Source: Halobacteriales archaeon QH_6_64_20
GTDB taxonomy: Archaea; Halobacteriota; Halobacteria; Halobacteriales; Halococcaceae
Reading direction: 5' to 3'
DNA: 35,447 nucleotides
Assembly (NCBI GenBank): GCA_003021235.1
Contig: PXQR01000146.1
Span: 1-35,447 of the forward strand
The notes under the pieces were generated by a model. It saw nothing but the letters and a program-made list of their open reading frames with translations. It did not search any database and was not told where the DNA came from. Position numbers and translations under genes: made by a program. Within the stretch, counting starts at the first letter, position 1. Each line of letters begins with the position of its first letter. Positions 24,411-33,588 of this stretch are shown one piece after another.

Positions 24411-25868
24411 TCAGTCGCCCAGTTCGGGGTACGTATCGGCCCAAGGTCGCGCTTCTTCGAGCGTCGCGGCGACCGAAAGCGCCGAGCGCTCGTCGTACCG
24501 TCGGGCGACGATCTGTATGCCGACCGGCAGGCCATCGGCGATTCCCGCCGGGACGGTGACGACCGGATGGCCGGTCATGTTGAAGAGCCAGGAGAGCGCC
24601 CAGTCCATCGGGAGCCCCGAGACCGATTCGCCGTCGATCTCGGTCGGGAGGGGTTCGTCGTGAGTCAGCGGCAGGGTCGCGAGCGCCGGACAGATCAGCG
24701 CGTCGTATCCCTCCAAGGCTTCTTCCACTGCGTCGTAGAGACGCGTCCGGACGGTGTCGAGCGTCGTATAGTCGAGAGCGTCGTGGCCCCGACCCATTCT
24801 GACGGTCTCGACGAACGAGTCGGCGAGGTCGTCGGCGTGATCGTTGAGCAGATCCATCCCGAACTCGTCGTTCATCTCGCGGACGTTCGTAGCGAACAGC
24901 ACCGTCGCCTGCGTCCCGTAAGCGTGGGCCAGCTCGCTCTTCTCGGGACCACCCACCGCGACACGATCGACGGCAGTCCCGGCACTCGCGAGGTCGTCGA
25001 CCGCGTCGCCGACCGTCTCGCGGACGACGGGTTCGACCGCGAAGCGATCGAGATCGGGACTGTAGCCGACGTCGAGGTCGTCCGCCGAACGGTCGGTCAC
25101 TCCGGTGTAACTCCCCTCGTCCGATCGCGGAACGCTGTAGGGGTCGGCGTCGTCCGGGCCGGCGAGCACGTCGAGGGCGAGCGCGAGGTCCCCTACTGTG
25201 CGAGCCATCGGGCCGAGCACGCCGAATGGGGTATGCGCGCGGAAGGCGTCGGGCCGAGCGTCGCGCGGGATCAGCCCGAAGGACGGCTTGAGCGAGGCGA
25301 CGCCACAGCAGGCGGCGGGCGTCCGGAGCGACCCCCCGACGTCAGAGCCGGTGGCAAGGGTACAGAGACCGTCGGCGAGGGCGGCGGCCGATCCGCCTGA
25401 CGAACCCCCAGCATTGCGCTCGGGGTCGAAGGGCGTCGCCGTCGGGCCGACGAGTTCGTTGTACGTCCGGACGGTGTGGCCGAGCGCGGGCGTGTTCGTC
25501 GTCCCGAGCACGACCGCGCCGGCGTTCTCCAATCGCTCGACGGCGACGGTAGTGCGGTCGGCGACGTTCTCGGCGAACGGTCGCATGCCGTAGGTCAGGC
25601 GGACGCCGGCCTTCGCGTATCCGAGGTCCTTGATAGCGATCGGGACGCCACAGAGCCGGCCGGGGTCCTCGCCGCGCTCGACGGCCGCTTCTACCTCCCG
25701 AGCGCGCTCGCTGGCCTCGTCGGCGAGCACGGTAATGAAGGAATTCGTCCGGTCGCCGCGGCGGTCGATGCGATCGAGGTGGGTTTCGAGGAGCTCGACC
25801 GGTGAGCGCTCGCCGGCACGGACTGCGGCTGCGAGGTCGGTCGCCGACGCGAAGGTACTACCTGCCAT
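24411..25868 (-). CDS. Amidase signature family enzyme
   Basis: 485 residues. The Ser-cisSer-Lys triad is in place: Lys in PIAIKDLG (about residue 80), cis-Ser in GGSSGGSAAALADG (about 155-162) and the nucleophile in GSDVGGSLRTPA (about 175-180). It hydrolyses amides to acid and ammonia. It resembles GatA, but there are no GatB or GatC genes here, so it is best called a general amidase of unknown substrate. It is intact although the genes on both sides are broken. The start ATG at 25868 lies 25-27 bases after the TATA-like GATACTTGCC. It is divergent from the HAD pseudogene. Confidence 0.9.
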   Translation of the reverse strand: MAGSTFASATDLAAAVRAGERSPVELLETHLDRIDRRGDRTNSFITVLADEASERAREVEAAVERGEDPGRLCGVPIAIKDLGYAKAGVRLTYGMRPFAENVADRTTVAVERLENAGAVVLGTTNTPALGHTVRTYNELVGPTATPFDPERNAGGSSGGSAAALADGLCTLATGSDVGGSLRTPAACCGVASLKPSFGLIPRDARPDAFRAHTPFGVLGPMARTVGDLALALDVLAGPDDADPYSVPRSDEGSYTGVTDRSADDLDVGYSPDLDRFAVEPVVRETVGDAVDDLASAGTAVDRVAVGGPEKSELAHAYGTQATVLFATNVREMNDEFGMDLLNDHADDLADSFVETVRMGRGHDALDYTTLDTVRTRLYDAVEEALEGYDALICPALATLPLTHDEPLPTEIDGESVSGLPMDWALSWLFNMTGHPVVTVPAGIADGLPVGIQIVARRYDERSALSVAATLEEARPWADTYPELGD

Positions 25869-25889
25869 GCCGGCCGGTCGGACGGGCGT

Positions 25890-25899
25890 GGCAAGTATC
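25890..25899 (-). promoter_or_regulatory. TATA box of the amidase gene
   Basis: The minus strand reads GATACTTGCC, the same ten bases as before the DUF5820-like gene, with nearly the same distance to the start. Confidence 0.45.
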
Positions 25900-26069
25900 C
25901 CAGGGTCGGACGGACAGTCGCGGCGACGGCGGACCCGAAAGCGACGGCGGCGACCGGGTAGTCACGACGACGGTGGCGAGCGTGGGGTGACAGCGGAGCC
26001 GACCGGCATGGAAGGCGTCGGGATCGCCGCCGTCCCGGGAGCTAAACCGTCGTCGACCGAGCGACAGGT

Positions 26070-26791
26070 ATGTCCTCGCCGACCGACGTCGAAGCGCTCT
26101 GTTTCGACATGTACTGTACGACGCACGACACCCACAGCGTGACGGCGGCACTCCGCGAGGCGACCGACCGGCCCGACGAGGTGATCGATGAGGTGTTCCA
26201 CCTCTGGCGGGAGACGAAGATCGATCCCTCGCGGAAGATCGCGCTGATGGACGAAACGAGTGGTTCGGAACGGGAGAACTACGTGACCTGGTGGGAACTC
26301 ATGACCCGTGCGCTCGACTATGCCCTCGAATACTACGGAATCGACCTCGACGAGGAAACCCGCGAGGAAGTGATCGACGCGTACGATCACCTCGATCCAT
26401 ACGAGCCGAGTTGGGAGTCGTTCGAGCGACTGCAGGAGGCCGGCTACGAGCTATATATCCTCTCCATGGCAACTACGACATGCTCGACCGGCTGGCAGGC
26501 AATACCGGCTAGGACGAGTATCTGGACGGGCTGATTAGCGGCAAGGAGGCACGAGCGTTCAAGCCCCACCCCGCGATCTACGAGACGGCGATCGATACCC
26601 TCGATCGCGATCCCGAGGAACTCCTGATGGTGGCGTCGCACTCCTGGGATACCGCGGGGGCGGCGAACGTCGGTATACACACGGCCTTCGTCAACCGCCG
26701 GCACCTGCCGGTCGAACCGCTCGGCGTCGAGAACACGGCCTTCGATCTCACCGTCGAGTCCTTCGAAGAACTGGCCGACGAACTCGAATGA
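26070..26791 (+). pseudogene. Broken HAD-family haloacid dehalogenase (type II)
   Basis: The gene starts at ATG 26070, about 26 bases after a TATA-like GCTAAACC. The N-terminal part holds the nucleophile motif (CFDMYCTTHD) and the helical cap of type II dehalogenases, up to GYELYILS. A one-base loss near 26464-26467 (TCCAATGGC would be expected, TCCATGGC is found) shifts the frame. The other frame continues with GNYDMLDRLAG, then an in-frame TAG at 26510-26512, then ISGKEARAFKPHPAIYETA (the motif III Lys region) and MVASHSWDTAGA (the motif IV Asp region), ending at 26791. With a shift and a stop, an active enzyme is not expected. The family hydrolyses 2-haloacids or related phosphates. Confidence 0.88.
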
Positions 26792-26865
26792 TCGGGACGG
26801 ACCGCACTGAGTTCAGGCCGTAGCTGCTGCGACCGTCCGAAACCGCGTTCGGTGTTCAGTCCGTC

Positions 26866-28737
26866 TCAGAGCCGGAGCCCCAGCAGGTTCCAGTAGTACA
26901 GCATCCGGAGTAGTACCGCGGCCGCACAGACGACGGCGGTGTAATGAACTCGAACCGGGAGCCTCCAGTACGCCTCCCACCACGACCGGACGGCATACAC
27001 CCCGGCCCAGACGGTTGCGACGGCGCTCGCGATCGGCAGGACGAACACCAGATCGAGCCATGGCGGCGGACGATTGAGCGCCCCCACTACGACGAGGACG
27101 ACGGCAGAGGCGACGAACGCGAGGAGACAACCGGGCACGGCACCGGCGACTCATCGGGCTCGTCGTGGCCCGCCCGAGAGCGACGGTCCGCCACGGTACC
27201 ACCGCCGGACGGTCCCGAGCGGCCAGCCGACGGCTCCCGAGAGCACCACGAGCGCGGTGATAGCCGCGAGTCGGGCCTGAATACCCATCGTCTCGTACCA
27301 GGAAACCGGCTCGAACGCAGTGACGGACCCCTCCCGGAACAGGTGGGTGATCGTTCCGTCGTCCTCGCGGAACGCGAGCGGTTCGACCTTGACCCACCGA
27401 TCCGCGTTGCCACCCGTATCGGTAACGAGAGTGCCGTCCGCCTCGAACCGAACGTCGATGGGTCTCGTACTGAACAACGCCCACGGGAGTTTCCCGTACG
27501 TCGGTCTTTCAGTCACTTTGATGGACCGATACTGGCCTTCGATAGCGTCGGCGCGAGCGGGACGGCCGTCGGGCACCAGGTGCGGCTCGTCCACCGGCGC
27601 GTAGCGGTCGAGGAAGGCGTCAACGAACGCCGCTTTCGCGTCGAACGCATTGCCATTGTGACACGAGACGAACAGCCCGAGACCGAGTTCCGGGACGAGC
27701 AACAGATCACTGGCAAAGCGAGGCACGCCGCCGCTGTGCCGGAGAACGAGTACGTCGTCTCGCCTCTGGCGCTGGAGCCCGAACGCCATGCCATCGAGCT
27801 GTTCGTGTAGCGTGAACCACTGACGGTGCATCGCATCGACGGCCTCCGACGAGAGGATGCGATTCCCGTCGACCGCACCACCGTTCAGGTGTGCGAGCAT
27901 GAACTGTGCCATGTCCGTCGCGGTCGCGCTCATGCCCGACGCCGGCGGAACTTAAGAGTACCAGTTCACTTCATCAGTGTGCGATTCGCTCGCGCCGCCG
28001 ACCAGACCGTCCGGCAGCGGCGCGAACGTGCTCCGGTTCATCCCGAGCGGCTCGAACAGCTCGCTCTCGACGTACGTCCCGAAGGACGTGCCCGCTGCGT
28101 CGGCGACGAGCTGTCCGGCGAGTGTGGCGGCGTAGTTCGTGTAGTTCGGAATTTCACCAGGTAACTGGAATCGAATCGGTTCGTTCTCACGGAGGTTCGC
28201 CGCAAGCGGCCGAATCCGGTCGATGTCGGTCGCTACGTTGCCACCCGAACGCTGGATGAAGCCCGGCGTATGCGTTGCGAGGTGAGCAAGGGTGATCGGC
28301 TCGTCGTAGGTCCGAGGGATCGACACCGATTCGAGCGCCTCTCCGGCCGGTGCGTGTGGGTCGACTACCCCTCGATCGACGAGTTCCGTCGCTGCTGTCC
28401 ACGTGATCGCCTTCGAGATCGAGGCGATTCGAAAGAGCGTCTCGTCGGCGACGACCGGTTCGCTCTCGCTGCAGAACACGTGTCCGTATCCCTTAGCGAG
28501 GGCGACCTCGCCGTCGTGGACGACCGATACCGTTGCACCGCCGATGTCGTGTTCGTCGAGCCCCGTCTCCATTATCCGATCGACGAACGCTTCGAGGTCG
28601 CCGAGGTTTTCGGATCCTCGGCGGTCGTCGCCGGCCAGTGTGGCTCGCGTGCGGCTCGGAGCACCGCCGGTGGCGGCTGCGACACAGGCAGCACCCGTTC
28701 CTGCGAGGAACCGGCGGCGTGAGACGTGCTGGGGCAT
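26866..28737 (-). pseudogene. Serine hydrolase (beta-lactamase class C type) with two in-frame stops
   Basis: One reading frame of 624 codons runs from ATG 28737 to 26866 and is interrupted only by TAA at 27952-27954 and TGA at 27151-27153. The N-terminus is a twin-arginine signal (SRRRFLAGTG). The penicillin-binding-type triad motifs are all present: SISK at about residues 106-109, YTN at about 199-201, and HSG in LRHSGGVPRFA after the first stop. A C-terminal region with several membrane helices extends past the second stop. Family members are exported esterases, peptidases or beta-lactamase-like hydrolases. Since the frame never shifts, simple substitution mutations explain both lesions. 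The truncated first product of 261 residues would lack the HSG motif. Confidence 0.85.
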
Positions 28738-28864
28738 CTATCGGCGTCAGTATAACGGACGTTTATGATGTTATTCAAACTACCGGACTGTCGGGCGATC
28801 GTCTTCCGTTCGACTTGCTGTGGACGACCCAAACGGTAATGATCGATCCGGGAGAGCCCCACCC

Positions 28865-30541
28865 ATGGCCATCGACTACGACGACGCGATCGACTCCTTC
28901 GAGTGGGACGTCCCCGACGACTACGACCTTCCATCAGTTATCGAGTCACACGCCGCGGGGTTCGGCGATCGGGTCGCGATCAAGTTCTTAGGAGCGACCG
29001 GCGGGCGCAACGAGCGCACCTACGCCGATCTGCGCGACGACGCGAACCGATTCGCGAACGCGCTGACCGACCTGGGCGTCGAGGAGGGCGACCGGGTGAT
29101 GCATCTCCTTCCCCGGCACCCGGACGTCTTCGGAATCCAGGTGGGCGCGCTCGCCGCCGGTGCGGTGCTCGTCCCCTGCTCGGCGATGCTCACCGCCGGC
29201 GACATCACCTTCCGGGCGGAGGACTGTGAGGCGACGACGATCGTCTGTCACGACTCGCTCGCCGGGATGGTCGAACCCGTGCTCGAGGACTCCCCGCTCG
29301 AACGAGTGATCGTACTGGGCGGGGCGCGCCGATCGCCGGAAAACCGCCCCGACAGCGTGACCGAACGCGCGGATACCGACCCCGGAGACTGGTACTCCTA
29401 TTCGGATCTCGTCGCGGACCGATCTACGGAGTTTTCGGGGCCCGATCTCGACGCCGAGACGTACATGACGATTAATTATACCAGCGGCACGACCGGCAAC
29501 CCCAAACCCGTTGCCCACCGTCACCGCTGGATGTACTGTTTCAATCGCGTGAACGGCCCCTACTGGTGGGGCATCGACGAGGAAACCGATCTCGACTCCG
29601 AACTCCTGTGGGCGACGACGGGCACCGGGTGGGCCAAGTGGTTCTGGAGCCCCGTCGGGGTGGCGCTCACCTCCGGAGCCACGCAACTGCTCTACGACGG
29701 CGAGTTCGAACCCGATCGCTTTCTCACCCTCTTGGAGCAGGAAGAAGTCACGAAGCTGTGTGCCGTGCCGACCCAGTACCGGATGTTCGCCCAGGCCGAC
29801 CTCTCGGCGTACGACCTCTCGCTCACCGACATGCTCTCGGCGGGCGAACCCCTCAACCGCGAGCCGATCGACGCCATGGAGGAAGCCTTCGACCTCACCC
29901 CGCGGGACGGTTACGGCCAGACCGAGACCGTCGCTTTGGTGACCAATTATCCGGGCATCGACGTGAAACCGGGCAGTATGGGCCGGCCCGCGCCGGGGAT
30001 GGGTACGACGATCGTCGACGACGAGGGCGCGGAAGTAGAGGACGAGGAGATCGGCGAGATCGCCGTGCCGGTCGAGTGCCCAGGTCTGTTCGACGGTTAC
30101 TATGAGCGCCCGGAGTTGGACGAAGAGACCTTTGCCGAGGAGTTCTATCGCACCGGCGACCTCGCCTCCCGGGACGCCGAAGGGTTTTATTTCTTCGAGG
30201 GCCGGGCGGACGACATCATCGTCTCGGCGGGCTACCGGATCGGCCCCTTCGAGGTCGAAGACACCCTCGTCGATCACGAAGCCGTCGCCGAAGCCGCGGC
30301 GGTCGCGAGTCCCGAGGAGGAACGCGGCCAGGTCGTGAAAGCCTATATCGTCCTCGCGGATGGGTACGAGGGTTCGGCGGAACTGACCGAGGAGATTCAA
30401 GAGTTCGCGACGGAACGGACGGCTCCGTACAAGTACCCTCGCCGGATCGAGTACCTCGAGGAGCTACCGACGACATCGAGCGGGAAGATCCGCCGGATCG
30501 AACTGCGCGAGCGCGAAGAACAGCAGTACGGCGACGCCTGA
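28865..30541 (+). CDS. Acyl-CoA synthetase (ACSM-like, medium-chain type)
   Basis: 558 residues from ATG 28865; a GTG at 28820 is in frame, but the family starts near MAIDYDDAIDSFEW. It has all ANL motifs: NYTSGTTGNPK, the GWAKWFWSPVGVAL segment typical of acetyl/medium-chain synthetases, DGYGQTET, YRTGDLASRD, SAGYRIGPFEVE and the catalytic Lys region TTSSGKIRR at the end. It forms acyl-CoA from a short or medium-chain acid, ATP and CoA. With the long-chain ligase and the dehydrogenase/hydratase fusion elsewhere in the window, it supports active fatty-acid use. It is divergent from the broken serine hydrolase gene. Confidence 0.9.
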   Translation: MAIDYDDAIDSFEWDVPDDYDLPSVIESHAAGFGDRVAIKFLGATGGRNERTYADLRDDANRFANALTDLGVEEGDRVMHLLPRHPDVFGIQVGALAAGAVLVPCSAMLTAGDITFRAEDCEATTIVCHDSLAGMVEPVLEDSPLERVIVLGGARRSPENRPDSVTERADTDPGDWYSYSDLVADRSTEFSGPDLDAETYMTINYTSGTTGNPKPVAHRHRWMYCFNRVNGPYWWGIDEETDLDSELLWATTGTGWAKWFWSPVGVALTSGATQLLYDGEFEPDRFLTLLEQEEVTKLCAVPTQYRMFAQADLSAYDLSLTDMLSAGEPLNREPIDAMEEAFDLTPRDGYGQTETVALVTNYPGIDVKPGSMGRPAPGMGTTIVDDEGAEVEDEEIGEIAVPVECPGLFDGYYERPELDEETFAEEFYRTGDLASRDAEGFYFFEGRADDIIVSAGYRIGPFEVEDTLVDHEAVAEAAAVASPEEERGQVVKAYIVLADGYEGSAELTEEIQEFATERTAPYKYPRRIEYLEELPTTSSGKIRRIELREREEQQYGDA

Positions 30542-30695
30542 GCCGGGGTGCGAAACGACCGAGGCAAGCAAGCAGGACACGATCCGAAGCGGAGAGTACG
30601 GAGACGGGCAATGGGAATTCGACCGTGCGATTCGATTCGCGCGTCGGCCGAACGTCCAAATACCGAAGCGAGCGGCCTCCGTTCGGGCAACAGCA

Positions 30696-30932
30696 GTGAC
30701 TGAACGTTGCAGGTGGCTTCGACGCACACGAACACCGCCACGGGCTCAAACTGCTCGAACAGGACGGGCGGACGATGCACTTAACGAGCCGTCACGACTT
30801 GCTCTGTCCGGCCTGTAGGGAACCGTTCGAACGACTGTTCGTCTCGGAGAAACAGCACAACACGTTCGGTACCCCATCGAGCCGGTTTGTCTCGCCCGAA
30901 CCGACGAACACCGCCTCGTCTCGACACACTGA
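30696..30932 (+). pseudogene. Small Cys-containing protein of the haloarchaeal 'flagella cluster' (DUF7385-like) type, frameshifted
   Basis: Three joined frames give a protein of about 78 residues. It opens at GTG 30696 (VTER). An extra base before 30712 moves to the frame GGFDAHEHRHGLKLLEQDGR, followed by TMHLTSRHDLLCPACREPFE, RLFVSEKQHNTFG. A second shift near 30878-30882 returns to the first frame with PVCLARTDEHRLVSTH and TGA 30930-30932. This order of blocks (DAHEHRH, CPAC-x-EPF, a final CLART and TH) matches a small zinc-finger-like family seen only in haloarchaea. The two shifts cancel, so only the middle is out of frame. Without them the product would be lost. Confidence 0.55.
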
Positions 30933-30997
30933 CCCACCGACCCGCAAGCCCGCCGGTCCGCTAGTCCACGCTCGATCGGCGAGTCGTGTCGTTTCGG

Positions 30998-31711
30998 TTA
31001 GCCGCCGCTGGTCTCGGTTTCGGTTCCCATCGTCGTCCCCGTTGTGGTCCCGTTCGTACCGGCGCTCGCGTTCCCGCCTTCGCTTTCGTTCTCGCTCGCG
31101 TTCGCTTCGCCGCCGATACCGACCGGCTCGTCCACGACGACGATCGCGCCCCGGCCGGTCTGCTGGCGGTGTGGCGTACAGACGTAGCGGTAGATACCCG
31201 CCTCCTCGAAGGTGTATCTAAATGTGATGTTGTTGCCCTGCTGGGGCTCGCCGCTGTCGAAGGCCGCTTCCTCCGTCCCGGTCTGGGCGATCTGGACGAC
31301 GTTGTGGGGCTTGTCGGCGCTCGCCCACTCCCAGGTGATCTCGGTGCCCGTCGAGATCTTGACCGCCGCGGGATCGAAGCCGGTGTTGGCCTCGCCGGCA
31401 CCGACCCCGACGTACGGGATCCCGACGACCATGTTGCCGTCGTAAAACGGGTTCTGATCGAGAAGCCACTGATCGACCGTCTCCGGTGCCGGCTGGAGGT
31501 ACGAACTCGACCCCTCCGATGCGGTCGTGGACGCCGGCGTCTCCGTTTCGGCATCGAAGGGAACCGCCGTCGTCGTCTCGGCTTCGGTGCTGGCCGACTC
31601 GTTGCCCTCGCTTCCCGATCCCCCGCCGGCACAGCCGGCGAGCGTTCCCATGGTCGCGGCCACACCGGCGTAACGCAGGACCCGTCGTCGCGAACGCGTC
31701 TCGTCGGTCAT
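30998..31711 (-). CDS. Halocyanin-like cupredoxin lipoprotein
   Basis: 237 residues from ATG 31711. It has a twin-arginine motif (RRRVLRYAG) and a lipobox (TLAGC), so it is exported folded and anchored by lipid. A Ser/Thr/Glu-rich linker leads to a cupredoxin domain from about residue 80: copper ligands His136 (KPHNV), Cys178 and His181 (YVCTPH) are present. The fourth, axial Met is not: where halocyanins have GM, this reads TG (RQQTGRG). A C-terminal tail rich in Gly, Thr and Glu has several N-glycosylation sequons (NAS, NES, NGT). Halocyanins carry electrons at the cell surface. The start is 124 bases from the divergent photolyase gene. Confidence 0.85.
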   Translation of the reverse strand: MTDETRSRRRVLRYAGVAATMGTLAGCAGGGSGSEGNESASTEAETTTAVPFDAETETPASTTASEGSSSYLQPAPETVDQWLLDQNPFYDGNMVVGIPYVGVGAGEANTGFDPAAVKISTGTEITWEWASADKPHNVVQIAQTGTEEAAFDSGEPQQGNNITFRYTFEEAGIYRYVCTPHRQQTGRGAIVVVDEPVGIGGEANASENESEGGNASAGTNGTTTGTTMGTETETSGG

Positions 31712-31834
31712 TCGTCCATCAGTAGTTCCGACCAACGGATAGGCCGCCGGCTTGAATATCCGTTCTCCGGTCTCGAACCGGCAAGGGAGGCGCGAACCCG
31801 GCTCCTTTGGTTCGACCGCTACCCAGGAAAAGCA

Positions 31835-33367
31835 ATGGCTATCTGGGTTCTCGGCGACCAGCTCACGACCGCGGTCGGCCCCCTCTCGCGTGCCGACACC
31901 GACGAGCGCGTGCTGATGATCGAAGCGCACGACTTCGCGCGCCGCCACGCCTACCATCCCCACAAGCTCGCGCTCGTCTTCAGCGCGATGCGTCACTTCC
32001 GCGATGACCTCCGCGAGGCCGGCTACGACGTCTCCTACCACGAGGCCGAGAGCTTCGACGACGCTTTGAAGAGCTACTTCGAGGAGTGCCCGGGCGACGA
32101 GCTTACTGTCATGAAACCGGCGAGCTACGGAGCGGCCGATCGACTGACCGACCTCGTCGAAGGTCACGGCGGCTCGTTAGAGGTCGTGACGAACGAGACC
32201 TACCTGTGTTCGGAGGAACGCTTCGACGAGTTCGCGGAGGGAAACGAGGAGTTCGATCACGAGTCGTTTTACCGGATGATGCGCCGCGAGACGGGCTATC
32301 TGATGGACGGCGAAGAGCCGATCGGCGGGGAGTGGAACTTGGACGATCAGAACCAGAAGTTTCCGGGCACCGAATACGAATCGCCCGACCCCACGCGATT
32401 CGAACCCGATGGAATCACCGAGGAAGTGATCGAGTGGGTCGCAGAGGAGTTCGACGGAAGCTACGAGGAGTACCCCTACGGCGGCGCGTGGGCCGACTCT
32501 GAAGAGTTCTTCTGGCCGGTGACCGGCGACGAGGCGGAAGTTGCGCTCGAATCGTTCGTCGACGATCGCCTCCCGGAGTTCGGTCCCTACCAGGACGCGA
32601 TGCTCGACGAGGAGTGGTCGCTCAACCACGCGCTGCTTTCCTCGTCGATCAACCTCGGCCTTCTGCACCCCGCACGCGTGGTCGAACGCGTGCTCGATGC
32701 GTACGTCGAACGCGACCTGCCCTTGAATAGCGTCGAGGGGTTCGTTCGCCAGGTGATCGGCTGGCGCGAGTTCATGCGCCACGTCTACCGCTACGATATG
32801 CCGGACCTCGCGGACGCCAACCAGTTAGAGGCGAGCGAGGACCTGCCGGAGTTTTACTGGACCGGCGAGACCGACATGGCCTGTCTTTCCGACGTCGTAG
32901 AAAGCGTCCGCGAGCGGGGGTACTCCCATCACATCGAGCGACTGATGATCCTGTCCAACTTCGCGCTGACCTACGGCGTCGAGCCACGACAGCTCAACGA
33001 GTGGTTCCATGCGGCGTACGTCGACGCCTATCACTGGGTGACGACGCCGAACGTGATCGAGATGGGGATGTACGGCTCGGGCGTCTTCGCCTCGAAGCCG
33101 TATGCCTCCTCGGCGAACTACATCGACAAGATGAGCGATCACTGTTCGGGGTGTGAGTACGCGAAGACGAAGACCGTGGGTGAGAACGCCTGTCCGTTCA
33201 ACGCGCTCTACTGGGACTTTCTGGGGCGCAACGAGGAGCGACTGCGCGATAACTACCGTATGAGCCTCGTCTACGGCCACTGGGACGACAAGGACACCGA
33301 GGAACGCGAGGAGATCGCAGAACGCGCGGGCGAGATCCGCGACCTGGCCGCAAGCGGGGACCTCTGA
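31835..33367 (+). CDS. Fe-S bacterial cryptochrome/photolyase (PhrB-like, (6-4) type)
   Basis: 510 residues from ATG 31835. The N-terminus MAIWVLGDQLT and the whole layout match the PhrB/FeS-BCP class. Four cysteines fall at 350, 437, 440 and 453 (DMACLSD, HCSGCEY, ENACPFN), almost exactly where the well-studied Agrobacterium PhrB holds its [4Fe-4S] cluster. The FAD-binding helices contain GWREFMRHVYRYDMP and NFALTYGVEPRQLNEWFH. The class repairs (6-4) photoproducts with blue light. The protein is complete, with a longer acidic C-terminal helix. This is the second photolyase-superfamily protein in the window, next to the DASH cryptochrome at 14047. Confidence 0.93.
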   Translation: MAIWVLGDQLTTAVGPLSRADTDERVLMIEAHDFARRHAYHPHKLALVFSAMRHFRDDLREAGYDVSYHEAESFDDALKSYFEECPGDELTVMKPASYGAADRLTDLVEGHGGSLEVVTNETYLCSEERFDEFAEGNEEFDHESFYRMMRRETGYLMDGEEPIGGEWNLDDQNQKFPGTEYESPDPTRFEPDGITEEVIEWVAEEFDGSYEEYPYGGAWADSEEFFWPVTGDEAEVALESFVDDRLPEFGPYQDAMLDEEWSLNHALLSSSINLGLLHPARVVERVLDAYVERDLPLNSVEGFVRQVIGWREFMRHVYRYDMPDLADANQLEASEDLPEFYWTGETDMACLSDVVESVRERGYSHHIERLMILSNFALTYGVEPRQLNEWFHAAYVDAYHWVTTPNVIEMGMYGSGVFASKPYASSANYIDKMSDHCSGCEYAKTKTVGENACPFNALYWDFLGRNEERLRDNYRMSLVYGHWDDKDTEEREEIAERAGEIRDLAASGDL

Positions 33368-33588
33368 AACGACTCCGTTCGTTCGTCTCGCTCCGATAGC
33401 CCGGCTCGTGGCCGCTCGGTACCCCGGGAGCCGCTCGTCGTCGAGGCTCGGCTTTCCGGTTCGTCGAGCGCGCCGGGAGGTGACCGATGCGAGACGACCG
33501 CCGAGAGCGACACGGCGACGGGGTGGTTCCCGCTCGCCACAACGGTTAGATAGCTACGAAACGAAATTGCGAGCGCTCGAAGGTATCC

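Noticed and set aside
28988-30400. A 470-codon minus-strand frame opposite the ACSM-like synthetase
   Set aside because: It is Val/Gly/Arg-rich and mirrors the codons of a clearly real gene.
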